Assembly: GCF_963678635.1 (NCBI RefSeq)
Contig: NC_087068.1
Location: 9,370,027-9,434,026 of the forward strand
Length of the DNA stretch: 64,000 nt
Reading direction: 5' to 3'
From: Symsagittifera roscoffensis
Lineage: Eukaryota > Xenacoelomorpha > Acoela > Convolutidae
Part shown: positions 1-11,908 of the stretch, piece after piece
Numbering within the stretch: position 1 is the stretch's first letter
Layout of the letters: the number at the start of each line of letters is the position of its first letter
Notes under the pieces: generated by a model
Told to the model about the DNA's origin: nothing
The model's database searches: none
The model's input: only the letters and a program-made list of their open reading frames with translations
Made by a program: the position numbers and the translations under genes

Positions 1-435
1 TTATCGCAGTAAATATTGGTATTATGTTCTTGAGTGTTATTGAGCGAAGTGGGTTTTCACTTAATTAAGTCCGTTTGTTTTTTTGAAAGTTTTAAAGATT
101 GTATGACCCATTAATTTTTTTCGAACTATTTTTTCAATTTTGGCTTGGTTGTAATAAAAAAGTGTCAATCATGAAAGATTCTGGAAATGAAAAGAGCCGT
201 AAGTTGATGTAATTTATTTTATTTGTATCTCGGTATTTTAAAGAAAGGTTTTCTGTGTGATGGCTGTTTCACATTATTCAAGCTATTGATTGGGGAAGCC
301 GACTTTCAAAGCCTCAACCTGTCTCTCTTCTGTATGATTGATGGTTAGGTGTAACTTGTTAGTTGTTTGCTTTGTGATTGGATTGGATTGGGTGGCAAAA
401 GTGGTTTGTTATTTCAGAACTTTCGTAAATGAGAG
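1..435. other. 5' flank and putative 5' UTR of the Regnase-like gene
   Basis: No coding exon is seen. A TTTCAG at 412-417 could be a splice acceptor, so a non-coding first exon may lie upstream. The frame used by the gene opens only after the TGA at 430-432, which puts the start at or after 433. Confidence 0.4.
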
Positions 436-3400
436 ATGACAGAAAATTGTCCAGGCAATGCATCAATTGTGGTCTTGCACTCCTCCCCCTCCTCTCCTCT
501 CTCTCCCCCCTCCCCGCCCTCCCACCGCAGCAGTGGCAGTTGCAGTGAAGCGGTCACTTTTGACCTGAAGCAGCCCCAGTATGTGCCCCTGTTCCGCCGC
601 CTGTTGGCGGGACTGGAAGCGACGTTCAGAAATGTGTTGTTTGACCTCTGCCCTGACACGTGCTGCCTCAAGATGAGCTCTCTCGACTGGAACTCTTTCA
701 CAGGTACCCTTATTGTTGTTTGTTTTGATGTTTTTTAAAGCTGGATGACTCTTAATGTGCGTTCGAAAGTTCAAATGGAACTTCTTTGTTAGTTTTCAAT
801 CATTTTTATCGAACTCAAATTTGATCAGTCGTTCACTTAGCTATTTTTTTTAAAGTTGGATTATTTTTAATGAACTTCCTTGTTAGTTTTCAATATTTTT
901 TTAATTTCAAAGTTGATCCGTCGAACAGCAAAACTTTCTCGCAGAAAATGGCGATTATGAGATTTATGAGATCAGCTCTTGAGATATGTATACTCATTAG
1001 GAACGTGATACCATGCAACGGATTGCCTACTAGATTCGAACTAGGGTTGAAAATTCTGAGTTAGAGGGGGGGGGGGGGGGGATGGTGGTTGCAGTTTTCA
1101 ATCAATTATGATGACATCATTTGTTCGCCTTTCTTCTCAGGTGCACAGAGTGTTGTGGGTCGTCTTGTGGGTCTCACTGTGGACAGGGGATTGAGTTGGA
1201 GCAGTGGGGAGTATGAGGATCTGGTGAATGAGGAGTTGAGTAGGGCGAAAGTGCCCAAGAAACACCTGCTGGGCAAACTGCGAGACGTATTCATCGACTG
1301 CAACAATGTCGCTACAGCGTAAGTTAACAAGACACTCTAAAAAATTTTACTTTAATTGATGTTGCGACCACTGAAGAAGTGGACAAAATCCGAGGTCGGA
1401 TATATTGCTTAAAGCAAAACAGGATCAAAAGAACCGCTCTTAAGTAATTATTTAAAGACCTTAGAGCTTTATTTATTTAATTGATACATACATTTCATTA
1501 TTATTCATTTAATTATTTATTTAAACATTATTTATGTAATTGCTACATACATTTATTTATTTTTTATTTAGTTATTTATTTAAACATTATTTATTTAATT
1601 GTTTCCTCCAATATTTTTCAAATTGCTATCTTGAAACCAATCATTAATTCTGTAGAAGTTTTTCTTCAACCTGAAGATACCATTTTGTCGGAAATTGTCT
1701 GAGAATTGGCCAACAAAAATTGTTTTTCAAGTGAATGGTGAAATTTTTTAAGTGGGACGGAGGCTGATTGCTTTTTCCAACTTTCCAAGATATTTTGTAT
1801 GAGCTAGTTGTGTTGTGGCTTTAGACATGGTCATGGGAAGTTTTCGTGGGCTGGCGTGAAGATAGCTTGTGAGTTCTTTGAAGGCCACGGACACAACGTA
1901 GTCATGATTGTGCCCACTCATCGCAAGAAACAAATCGCCACTCCAGGTAATTCTAATTTTGATTTTGTATTAATGAATTTTTTCGAAATAAAAATAGTCA
2001 GCAGTTTTTATCAGACAAATTTCTGGAAACTTGTCGTCAACTTAAACCTTGTACATTTTTTTGTACAAAGTAAATTACCAAAATTTTTGTAAGATTTTGT
2101 ATTTTTTGAGCTTAAAAAGATTAAATTTTTATTGGTTGTTTGTAATTATAATTCTGAATATTTGAAGCGGAGCGTGAGTTTGTGGAGAACAAAGAAAAGT
2201 GTGGGGAACTGAAATACGTTTCCTCACAGAGTTCCGACAGGCGACTCCCGTTCGACGATGGGTTCCTGTTGCAGTCATGTGCCGAGTTGGACGGGGTGCT
2301 CTTGTCAAATGACAGGTTCCAGGACTTCGCCGATGATCTGAAACTGAGACATGTAATCCAGAACAGAGTTATTCCATACTTGTTCATCAAAGACACGTGA
2401 GTAGTGTACCATCTTGTTGCTTTTTCAATTTTATGCGACATATGAGAAAAAAACAGCATGAAAAGTATTCTGGTATGCACATATGGAATTGAATGGAGCT
2501 CAATAAATTCAAATGGTGTCTTGCAAATGCAAGTTACGGAATATTAATTCCACATGTGTTAAATGGACATGTATTAAATTGCAAAAGTATTCGCATATTT
2601 CATGTTTTTTGAAAATGCAAATCAGCTTTTCATTTTTCAAAGCTTTTTTTGTTCTTCAAAGATTGTCTTTTTACAAATTCTTCAGTTCGTTAGTATTATC
2701 TACAAAAGATTGTGCCTTGATTTAGTCCTAATCAGGGGGTACAACTGTGGATCTCTCAAGCTATTTTATGTGAGTTCTTCGTCTCGTAAAGTAATTATTT
2801 TTTTATCGTGTGTGTGTGTTCTAGACTGATAATTGGGAGTGACACATTCAACAAGAGGAAAGTGGACTGTGACAGACTTCTTGTGAGGACCAGTCCCTAC
2901 CAGGAGGAGGTGGAGAGGATGAGTGCGATGCCCTGTCCTTACGGCGAGAGGTGCAACTATGGGAAAAAGTGCAAGTACCTCCACCAACAGCAGCAAGAGT
3001 CCAGAGGCGCCAGGGCCAGACGACTCAACCGCACCCTCGGATCCAAGACCAGGTGAGACTATGCCTTTTCTAACTTATCTGGAGTTCACGTTCATGATCT
3101 GCTGAAGTAAAATCAGTGTCTCTTTTGAAAATAGTCCTGATAAAATTGTCGCCAACTTGATGTTTAAGAGTCGATAAGCGTATTTTTTTCAGGAAAATTA
3201 TTTGAATGCTCTAATTACAAAAGAAGTGCATTCATACTTATAAATTCACATATGAATGCCCTTAGGTATACATGAACTTTTTGTGTTCAATTCGAGTTCA
3301 TTTGGCAGAAGATAGTCAAAATGCACTCACAATTATGAAAGCTGAAATGGCGCGAAAAAACGTGATCGATTTCTGTTTTGTGGGCATTTGCTCTTGAAAT

Positions 3401-4942
3401 TCAGAGAGCTTGAAGGCCATATATTTTTTGTTGAAGATCGAAATTTTTTCCGAAAAAAAGTAGTTTTTTGTTTGCACTCATTGACTCGTTTCCAACTCTC
3501 TGTTGGCTTCTTTTTTTCGTTAGAAGCTTACTGACGAGTGAATTTCGCCAACTTAGGCTTACTCTAATTTAAGGTTTGAGCGAGGTCGTCAATTTGGCGA
3601 TCAATCGTCAGGAGGATTCTTTCGAGGGTCCGACAGTCGAGATGGATCTTATTGTGAGAACCGGTTCCAGAAGCTGTCGGATGTCAACCCGGTATCGACT
3701 ACTGCTAACGCCAATATCTTTTCGCCAAACTCATTCTGGCGTCGAGATGGCGAAAATGCCGTCGCGTATAACCGAGAAGAATCAGAAGCAACACCGGTTC
3801 GAAAATTCTCCGGGTTACCGAATTCTGACAGCCTGCTTCCGAATCATTTTTCACCGGAAAGAAAATCACCCGAATGGAACAAGAGCTCTTCCTCGTTCGG
3901 TGAAGGAAACGTAGATGACGGTCAATTTGATATGGAGTTTCAAAATCCACTGGCGTTTCAAGGGAATGCGAAGCCTCCGGCTTATAACTTGTGGAGTGGG
4001 CCGAACTTTGAGCTCAGTCCTTCGAAGAGTCCCTACAAGGACGCGACTGTTTGTGGCACCTCGCACTGGTTAGCTGGTAATGGAGTTGCAAAAGAGCAGC
4101 ATTTCAGCTACTTCAGTGACTCAGGGTCCAGTTGCGATGACTTCATGTCCCACAGTTTGGAATTGTCTCCAGGCTCTTCTGTGGCAATGCTCCACCAGAA
4201 ACGAGGCAGTGAGGAAATGGAAAGTGCGCCGGCATTCATAACCGTGGACTGTCGCAGGAGGTGGTCAGATGGCCGTGGGGATATTTCTGAGAAAAGTCAA
4301 GGAATACAGGCGAAACCAGCCAGTAATTCTGCCGAAGTGGACGGAGCTTCATTCGCAACCGTCGTAGGGTCCAGTCAGTTGAACGGGAACGAAACCGAGA
4401 GGACAGTAAGTAAGAGCTCATGTTCGTCCGACTGTGAATCGTCGGGAGGATTACCTGCCCGAAACTGGGCAAACGTGAGCCACAGTGAGCCTCGAAATAA
4501 CGAGGAGTTCGCACCGAAGACTACAGATATCGTGAATGGATCCGAAAATTCTGGTGAGAGGCAGGATTTGGTCAAAGCGAAATTGGAAGATTATCAATCG
4601 GTGATGCAGATTCTTCTGGACAAATCAAAACAGGCTCACGTGCTGGCGGTCATGAAGCGACACCCGGAGTTCACACGTGAACAAATTCTGGTTCACATTT
4701 GGAATATTGGCAGTGGCAACTGCGAAGGCGCAGAAGGGAAGGAGCAATGTTGCGCATCCCTGATTAACGAAGCAAGAGAGTTCATACCATCTTGCTACCG
4801 ATTGGTAGGCTGTGAGAATGATTGCAGACTAGCGAGTGCATTTTTCTCAGTGCACCAGCAACATACAAATGCTCCTCGGCTGTCGGGACGACTCCTGTGG
4901 CAGGAAGTCATTAAGAGAATGGCGTTCGATCCCGAGCAATGA
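436..4942 (+). CDS. ZC3H12: Regnase/ZC3H12-like CCCH and NYN-domain endoribonuclease (six exons)
   Basis: Exons by GT-AG borders and phase: 436-703, 1141-1318, 1825-1946, 2168-2396, 2825-3052, 3574-4942. They join without a stop to 797 aa. Seen: an NYN/PIN nuclease domain at about residues 137-290 with acidic residues in the family positions: D142 (FIDCNNVA), D219/D220 (PFDDGF), D238 (SNDRF). A single zinc finger follows at C303-C309-C315-H319 (CX5CX5CX3H). The C-terminal half, one large exon, is Ser/Asn-rich and low-complexity and ends in a helical-looking segment (about 680-730). Family knowledge: Regnase proteins cleave stem-loops in mRNA 3' UTRs in the cytoplasm, using four Asp and magnesium. 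The first ATG of the open frame (436) is taken as the start; an upstream exon cannot be excluded. N4BP1/KHNYN share the NYN fold but lack this finger, so ZC3H12 is preferred. The exact paralogue is unresolved. Confidence 0.88.
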
Positions 4943-4968
4943 CAGGTAGAAAAGAAAGTGTTGTATCA

Positions 4969-4974
4969 AATAAA
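4969..4974 (+). promoter_or_regulatory. Candidate polyadenylation signal AATAAA
   Basis: Canonical hexamer 27 nt after the stop of the Regnase-like gene. If used, the 3' UTR is very short; later signals are possible. Confidence 0.45.
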
Positions 4975-5428
4975 GCGAGAAGCGATGCTGAAATGCTAGA
5001 AAAATATACTTATCCCTGAAGATTATGAACTCTTTCAAAACATTCTTTGATAGACAGTTGCTGCAACCTAGAAAGAGTCTAAACGTGATCTTTCAAAATT
5101 CCTGAACTTCTGATTTTGTACTTTGAATTGCCCCTAACTCACATTTATTGTAGAAGATGAGTGTAAAACATGCAAAGTTTGTATGAACTGAACATTGATT
5201 GAATTGTCCGACAAGGTGTTTTGTCTTGATGATGTTGAATAGCTACTTTGTGATTAATGCGGGAGTAAACTGTAGTTCACAGTGGATAAGTTCTATTTTG
5301 CGAGTCGCCCAGAAATTACCCGAACTCATTGCCACCTCCAAGTTCATATCTCAATTTAGACTCTGCCGAAATCGGTTCTATTTTTATGCAATTTTCACAT
5401 ATTGATTACATCATTCTGTCGCGATTAC

Positions 5429-5549
5429 CACGTGATGATTGCATAGTATGTTTGCAAGTGTCACGTGATTGCATAATACTGTTGCAATGGTCACAAACTT
5501 CGACGTAGTGCACTTTGAATGTAGTGCGGCTATGATGTAACACCACGTG
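5429..5549. promoter_or_regulatory. Cluster of three CACGTG palindromes in a degenerate tandem repeat
   Basis: CACGTG occurs at 5429-5434, 5462-5467 and 5544-5549. The first two lie in imperfect copies of a roughly 33-bp unit (CACGTGAT...ATTGCATA...TTTGCAA). CACGTG is the core E-box of bHLH factors. A regulatory role is inference; a chance short tandem repeat is the alternative. Confidence 0.3.
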
Positions 5550-7170
5550 ATTGTGACCTTTCTGAGTTTTCTGACTTGGCTGAAAGTGTTTATCGAAGCG
5601 TATTTTGATGCTATTTAGAGAGCATGAAAGGCTAGTTGCTCAGAGCTTTCAGCTATTTTGGTTTTCATACCTGTGTGCGTGAGTTATTTTTCAAAATGTA
5701 TCAGTTTATAGAGGGGGACAGTTTTACCTCTCAATTATGATGGTCGTTAAATACTTTTCTCTAAGTGACGTGAATTATGTCTTAGTTTATAAGCCGAGCG
5801 AACACTTTGGTTTTAATGTGATTTATAAAGCTTTAACTTGTGAAGAAAACTTTTAATGATCGAACAATGGTCATAAAAATCCAATAGTCGTTTGGTGAAG
5901 TAATTTGAAAAATTTGCGGCTGAACAAAAGCATTAGTTTAGTGAACAAAAATGAATGATTTTGACTATATTGTTGTCTAGCAAATTCAACGAAAACTTGA
6001 ATTAGTCTAATCTAATTAAAATGCTCTGTGATTTTGTATTCTTATTGTCCCTTTTTAAAACTCAAAACAATGTTCTTAAATAGACTAGCAAAACATCGTA
6101 TTTTTGGCTGTAAAAAAAATTCCTTGTGATGTATCTTATGACGAATATATTATTTTGCCTGATGCATTCATATTTCACTACTTTTTCTGGTCAGTTCAAA
6201 AAAATGGAATCTGATAAAAGCAAAATTGCAGCCATTCCAATCAGAAACATTTTTTTTCGGAAAAAAATTGGAGAAATTATATATGGGCTTTCCAATAAGA
6301 ACGAAGTGACCATAAAACGATGTAAGATACAAATGTTTCATCTCGTGTGCTCGGTTCTTGACTCAATATTTCTATGACGATACTATAAGTGTGATGTAGT
6401 TTGGAATCAGTCCCACCTAAGGCCATAAACTAACGTTTGGCCAAATTTTTGGAGCCTTCTTAACATCGAAGCACTCTAGATAGTTGACTTACTTATTGAC
6501 ATGATTTTGATATTTTTTACTGATTTTTGTTAAGTCAAATGTAAACTTTGATGGAGTTTGAACTACATCAATTTTTGATTTCATCCATGTGTAATATGAT
6601 TTCATCCGTGATAAGGACCTTAGTTGGGAAAGATTCTATCGATTTGGGTTAGTTTAATTGTAGTGCATGTAGTGGTAATTAATTATATTTGAACCGCACT
6701 GATTAGTATATAGCACTGTTCGTTCTGCTGGCCATGAAATGAATTGTTTTTTCTTTCTATTCAATCGATTGTGTTTGATTGATTGCATCAGTTTGCCAGT
6801 TGATTGAGTATGAAGAATATTATTACGCAATAATCTATTGCCAGATGTTTGTGAAGAGTTGTAACTACTCCCCTGCCAAATGAGCAACAGAATCCAATAT
6901 TTTTACAATTCTTTTCTCTAATCAGCTTAAGAATTGGTACGACGATGCTGATCTAGTGTTTCAAGAGGGTGTAATGATTTGGCTCTAAGGGTCTATTGAG
7001 ATCAAAAATCAATCTAGGTAGTGATTTCAATCTAGACTAACTAGTTACTTCTACTCTTGTACATCACTTCCGTATACTCCGATATGCTTTACTTTCGAAT
7101 TAATAACCCGAAAAGAAAAAAAACATGTTTTGTTTAAAAATGAGATTTTTTAAGTTAGTGAAAAGTGTGG
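5550..7170. other. Intergenic stretch without recognisable features
   Basis: AT-rich, with stops in all frames. The short open frames here look random; no domain, repeat copy or RNA gene was recognised. Confidence 0.5.
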
Positions 7171-7171
7171 A

Positions 7172-7390
7172 CGCCAGCTGCGGATTTAGGGTGGGAGGCA
7201 GACGCCAAAAAAGTATCTTTATGGTGTTTTAAGAGAGCTAGCTCTAAAAATTAATTCGGTCGACATAATCCCCCCCCCCCCCCCTCCCATCGAGAAGATT
7301 TAAAGAGATCTACTAAACTCCCCCGCCCCCCCCCCCCCCCCTTATCAAGAAGATTTAGAGCGATCCACTTAACATCCCCTCCACCCCTGT
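7172..7390. repeat. Transposon fragment followed by C-rich degenerate tandem tract
   Basis: 7179-7205 matches the inner end of the hAT-like family (gcggatttagggtggg). It is followed by two poly-C runs within a roughly 67-bp imperfect tandem unit (gagaagattta / caagaagattta). Confidence 0.5.
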
Positions 7391-9000
7391 AAATCTTCAT
7401 TGATCAACCTGATTGATTTTCCTTAATTGGGAACTCGTAAGCAGCTTTGGCCTGGAGTGTACCATCCGTTTGAGCTATCGGAGCGAGCACTTGTCATTGA
7501 TTGTCTGATTCTATTGTTTTTTATCCGGAAGCAGTTTGTGAATTTCTTAACTGAATAGCCATGCTTACATTTCAAAGTAAGAAAGACAGAAATCTTACAC
7601 AGCAAGTATCCATAATAACATAATAACTAATATTGACGTTGAAGGGATGGACGAAAGGAATATTTCATGCCTAAATATTGTCTACCCTGGGTAATTTAAA
7701 CAAAGATTGACAGTAAACAGCATTTTTATTGCAATACAGAAACAATAAAACACATTTATTTTTCCCCTATCTTCGACATGCGTCGTACGAGAAAAATCAT
7801 TTGGGTTAAATAAGCAAGCACACAAGTTTGATAGCAAACATCCTTTTCAAGCAAACGATGATACAAGAATATTAATAATCATAATAGTGAAAGAAAAATT
7901 TCTCATTGTTTGTTTTTCCAAGGAAAAAATTCAATTTTTTAACACCGTGAAGGGATTCTTAGTTTATACTAGGAGTTTGATTTCCTAAACTCGAAATGAG
8001 GCTGATTATATTTGATTTTTCAAGGAAGGGGGTTCACAGAATCTGAAAAAAAATTATTGCTTTTCCTGCTTTCACGTAAAAGATGCAAAATTTACATGAA
8101 AGATGCAAAATGTACTCTTCGTTCACTTTCTTTTAAAAAAGTTTTTGAAGTAAATTATGAATACTAAGTATACAGTTGTCCTTAAACTTGTAAACGAAAC
8201 AATTTCATCACGCTGAGACAGGTTTCCAATATCAACTAGTCACAATTTATAGTTTATAAAAAAAATCGAAAATTTTGACCCTATATCATATATCAGAGTG
8301 CAAGCTTGAGTTTGATTTATTTTGCAAAAAGAGGGAACAAATGTACAGACAATGGATTCTTTGCGTGATATAATAAACTTAAGAGCGAAATATAGAATGT
8401 AGAAAAAACTTCGATGTCTCTGTTTGAGTGCACGCAAGCTGCACTTGAACAAGTTATATGCATAACTCAAAAGGTTCATGAACGGACAGAACTTTGTTAA
8501 CTAAGATTGGTAAGTTGAAACTTTCATACTTCATAAATCATGCGCAAATTTTTGAAACAACACGACAATGCCTTCTTAGTTGCTTTTGAATATGAAGAAA
8601 AACGACAAATTTTCATCTTTCATATCTAGATACTGACAAGAAGTCTTGAGTTTAACACAATTTTATCGAGACAACATTAAGGTTGGAAGTTTTTCAGTTT
8701 TTCTTCGAAATTGATGAAGGTCGATTTATCAAATTGTAATGATAACTCAAACTTCAGACAGATATAAATCTTTTCTATATCTGACTGAAAACATTCAAAC
8801 ATAATGCTATTGCACGCAGTTTTTTTTTGCAAAATGAAAGACGATCAAAATTGATGCTTCATGATGAATATCATTTATGTGAAAACAAAAAAGTGTTAAT
8901 TCAAGTACAGATCCTTCTGGCACACCAGTTGCAACACTTATTGCCACGAACTCATAATTTTCCAGTTTATCTAATGAAATTGTATGAATTATTTTGGTGC
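7391..9000. other. Intergenic stretch without recognisable features
   Basis: No gene or repeat copy recognised, apart from a minor direct repeat of gatgcaaaatttacatgaaa type near 8085-8115. Confidence 0.5.
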
Positions 9001-9003
9001 TTA

Positions 9004-9123
9004 AGGCGACTTCAGAAAAATTTTAGGGTCAACCAGCCAAAAAGGGAGGTTTTAATACTGTACGAAAGCGGGGACCCCTTGCGTAGTCATGCGGTGGCTC
9101 CCCATCTAAATCCGCAACTGCTA
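9004..9123 (+). mobile_element. hAT-like non-autonomous element, 3' fragment
   Basis: Shares the 'gtcaaccagccaaaaaggga...ggacccc' block and the 'atccgcaactg' end with the copies at 9215, 49152 and 57244. Confidence 0.5.
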
Positions 9124-9214
9124 CAAATATCCATCTTCAAAAGATTGTCGGCCTAATTTTTGTCTTAGTGTTTTACCGACTTAAATCCCCCATCACCGAT
9201 TGTTTTTGTGCTGT

Positions 9215-9577
9215 CGATTATAAATCTATGATTTTCTCGAGGGGTGGGGGCAGGTTTTCAAAAAAAATCGAAAATTTTGTCGATCTTTTTTTTATGTCGA
9301 GCAAATGATTGAAAAAACAGGCCTAAAAAAACCGTTTTTAGGCACATATAGAAAAATTTTGACTAAGAAAATTGCTTTTTTTCGGCGCGCGCTCCCCTTC
9401 ACACTTAGTACATTTTGGCGCCCAGGGCGCTGTAAGATCATGTTGAGGGTCAGTCAGTCAAAAAGGGAGAGATATCTCAAAATAAAACAAAGGGGGACCC
9501 TATGGGTCAGCAGAGGGTCGAATCCCTAAGGAGGGTCGTCCGCCTCACCCCCCTCTCAAAAATCCACTGGTGATTAC
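9215..9577 (+). mobile_element. hAT-like non-autonomous element, near full length
   Basis: Contains the family landmarks in order: 'atctatgattttctcgagg', an AT-rich block, 'ggcgcgcgctcccc', 'ggcgcc', 'gtcagtcagtcaaaaaggga', 'gggtcgaatccct' and 'aaaatccactggtg'. No coding capacity and no convincing target duplication. Confidence 0.6.
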
Positions 9578-9648
9578 ACTCTTTGGAATTGATTTGTATA
9601 AATATTTCTTGTTTTTTTCTAGTAAAGGCTTTATTCGAACTGAATTGT

Positions 9649-10121
9649 TGTTCCGACTTTCGATACGAAAGTAACGGAATATTTGTGCTCGGGGTGGGTT
9701 TTTTTCTTCAGACAAATTTCGACTTTTTAACTAGCCATTTTTGACGGATTTTTTTTATGGTTCAAAAGATATTGTTATCCTGAGTTTAAATTTGAAAGGA
9801 TATTTTACCTGTGATCATTTTTCGTAAAGTTATTGGGGTTTAGAGACTGGCATTTTGGCCAAATTGGGACAATTACTGCGCGATATATTTCGCGCTTTTA
9901 ACGCGTAAGCGGAGATTTAATCCGTTCTAGAAATCGTTCTAAATTGGTTCAAATAAGCTTATTTGCCATAATTGATTGTTACTAGCAGCGAAACTGCTAG
10001 TAACAATTTTTGTTATCATTTTTGTTTTATTACATTCAATTTTTTTATGTTATTACTGCTCCATAAACCTTAAAAGGCAATCGGAACATTCAGGGTTTCG
10101 CCCTGATACGAGCAGTCTTGT
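9649..10121 (+). mobile_element. Helentron-like non-autonomous element, copy 1
   Basis: Starts TGTTCCGACTTTCG and ends with the CAGGG...CCCTG hairpin followed by ATACGAGCAGTCTTGT. Non-coding. Contains a private 14-bp hairpin at 9975-10007. Confidence 0.75.
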
Positions 10122-10270
10122 TTCAGTTTAGGTTTTATCGGAATTGTGACCTAGTTTTGCGTCGATTGTATAAAATTATAGCTATTACGTCCCTTCACTC
10201 TCACTGAAAACATATAAAAAAGATTAGAAAATTATGGAATTTCAGACCTTGGGCCTTCGATTATACCTCC

Positions 10271-10566
10271 ACCCCCTAAATCCCTAAATGGATGATATAT
10301 ATTTATATATATGGAAATTCAGTTTTCGTGCTGAAATTGAAAGCGCGAAAGCGAGTGAAAAAAACAATTAAATAGCACTCGCGTGCAATTAGCAGCTGTT
10401 CGCTTAGGAAAAAAAGTATATGGCGAATTTATTTTTAGGTTTCCTAATGGAGCAGCTGCTTATTGCACGCGAGTGATATTTAATTGTTTATTTCACTCGC
10501 TTTCACGCTTTCAATTTCAACTCGAAATTTGAATTGCCAAATTTATTCATTTAGGGGGGGGGGGGG
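10271..10566. repeat. Large imperfect inverted repeat (foldback element)
   Basis: Left arm about 10271-10398, right arm about 10451-10566, loop about 52 nt. Landmarks mirrored in order: ccctaaat, attcagttttcg / cgaaatttgaat, gaaattgaaagcg, gcgagtgaa, caattaaata, cactcgcgtgcaat and agcagctg. The ends are C/G-rich (ccctaaat and atttaggg). Probably a foldback-type MITE; no target duplication identified. Confidence 0.75.
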
Positions 10567-11408
10567 CATAACCGAAAAGCCTCCCGACGTTTATAGCGCA
10601 AAGTTTTTAATCACAACAATTTTCTTCTCGGGTCAGCGGGTGTTAACCTACGTTTTGTAGTTTTAGTTGCCGATTGATAAATATTGCTGGATTTTTGTTT
10701 TGCGCCGGCAATTGTATTGCAACGTTTTTTCCTGTCGAAATTTGTTTCGACTAAGTGCCTTTTATTATATTTTTGTCTGCTAGCTTGTTATGCTATGTTT
10801 GCGTGGAATCGCAAGCAGTGTGAAGATCTGCTTCGCCTCTCTTAAATTTATTTAAAGAGGGCGATTAATAGAATCGTCCAGAAAAATGGTCCATGAGCAG
10901 AAACAGCCCAGGATCCGGACAAAATAGATCTTATTGGTCAACTCTTAATAAATTCACCACCGCCAACTGCGTACATTTATTACGCAAATAGAAGGACCAT
11001 CTTTAAGAAGAATCATATTAAGTTAATAACATTTTTAGGCCATGTATTCATTGGAAATGTTTCGCAGCGCTTGTATTCATTGTAAAGTCGGTGAAAAACG
11101 GGGTATTTTTTATAGCTTCGATTAATTAGTTTGTTATGCTGTTGGTCGGTTTCTGCTCTTCGAACATTCTGCTTTCAGTCCCAATTGGTAGACCCATATT
11201 TAGGATTTTGTTTATTCACTAGTTTTGGCCGACTTTAAACAACTTGAAAGAGCGTTGAATTCCCGAACTTAGCCTAGTTTAATGGATACTTCGAGTTTCG
11301 AATAAATTTCATGCGTTTTGGGGGACAAAAAGTTAACCTTTAGACCAAGAGCTCTGAATAAACAATTTTTGTTGGTCCGATTTGAGAATCAATTTTATTT
11401 GATGTAAT
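10567..11408. other. Intergenic stretch without recognisable features
   Basis: No gene, RNA or repeat copy recognised. Confidence 0.45.
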
Positions 11409-11905
11409 TGTTCCGACTTTCGAAGACAACAGAAATTAATGCTCGGCGTAGTTTTTTTATTCAGTCAATTTTCACCGATCGAAATAAAGGTTTTCAACAA
11501 AAAAATTTTATACTCTATAGAAGATATCAACTTCCTGAGTTCAAATGTTAAAAAAATATTTCACCTCCAATTATTTTTTGTAAAGTTCTGGGGGTTTGAA
11601 AATTGCCAAATTTTCCATATTCTGGACTAAATTATGCGCTCTTTGAAGAGTTAATTCATAGTGCTGAGAGCGTAACGCGAATCATTTATGCGTGGCGAAT
11701 CAACCCGCACAACAAAATCGTTCCATATAGAATTGAGGCTAGCTAATTGGTCGTATTAATTTCGTACGACTCAAAATTTCACACTTTGATAAAATGTCCA
11801 AAAATTAAAGATTTTCAATATTTTCTTTTCCCAAAAACTATACGATATAAATTAAGGGGCAGTCGGAACATTCAGGGCTTTGCCCTGATACACGAGCAGT
11901 CTTGT
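11409..11905 (+). mobile_element. Helentron-like element, copy 2 (divergent subfamily)
   Basis: Same ends as copy 1, but the 5' block reads 'tttcgaagacaacag' and the interior differs. Shares this variant with the copy at 63039-63506. Confidence 0.7.
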
Positions 11906-11908
11906 TGT

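Noticed and set aside
463-774. Minus-strand open frames opposite exon 1
   Set aside because: Shadows of the GC-richer exon; Gly/Arg-rich composition mirrors the Ser/Pro stretch on the plus strand.
1065-1081. Poly-G and poly-C runs here and at about 7270, 7330, 10554 and 47424 as regulatory quadruplexes
   Set aside because: Homopolymer slippage tracts are common in this sequence and sit in introns or intergenic DNA; no supporting context.
3576-3914. 112-codon open frame as a separate gene
   Set aside because: It is out of register with the spliced Regnase-like frame, which is open over the same bases and continues for 455 codons.
8827-9156. 109-codon open frame
   Set aside because: Its second half is a fragment of the hAT-like repeat, and the first half shows no domain.
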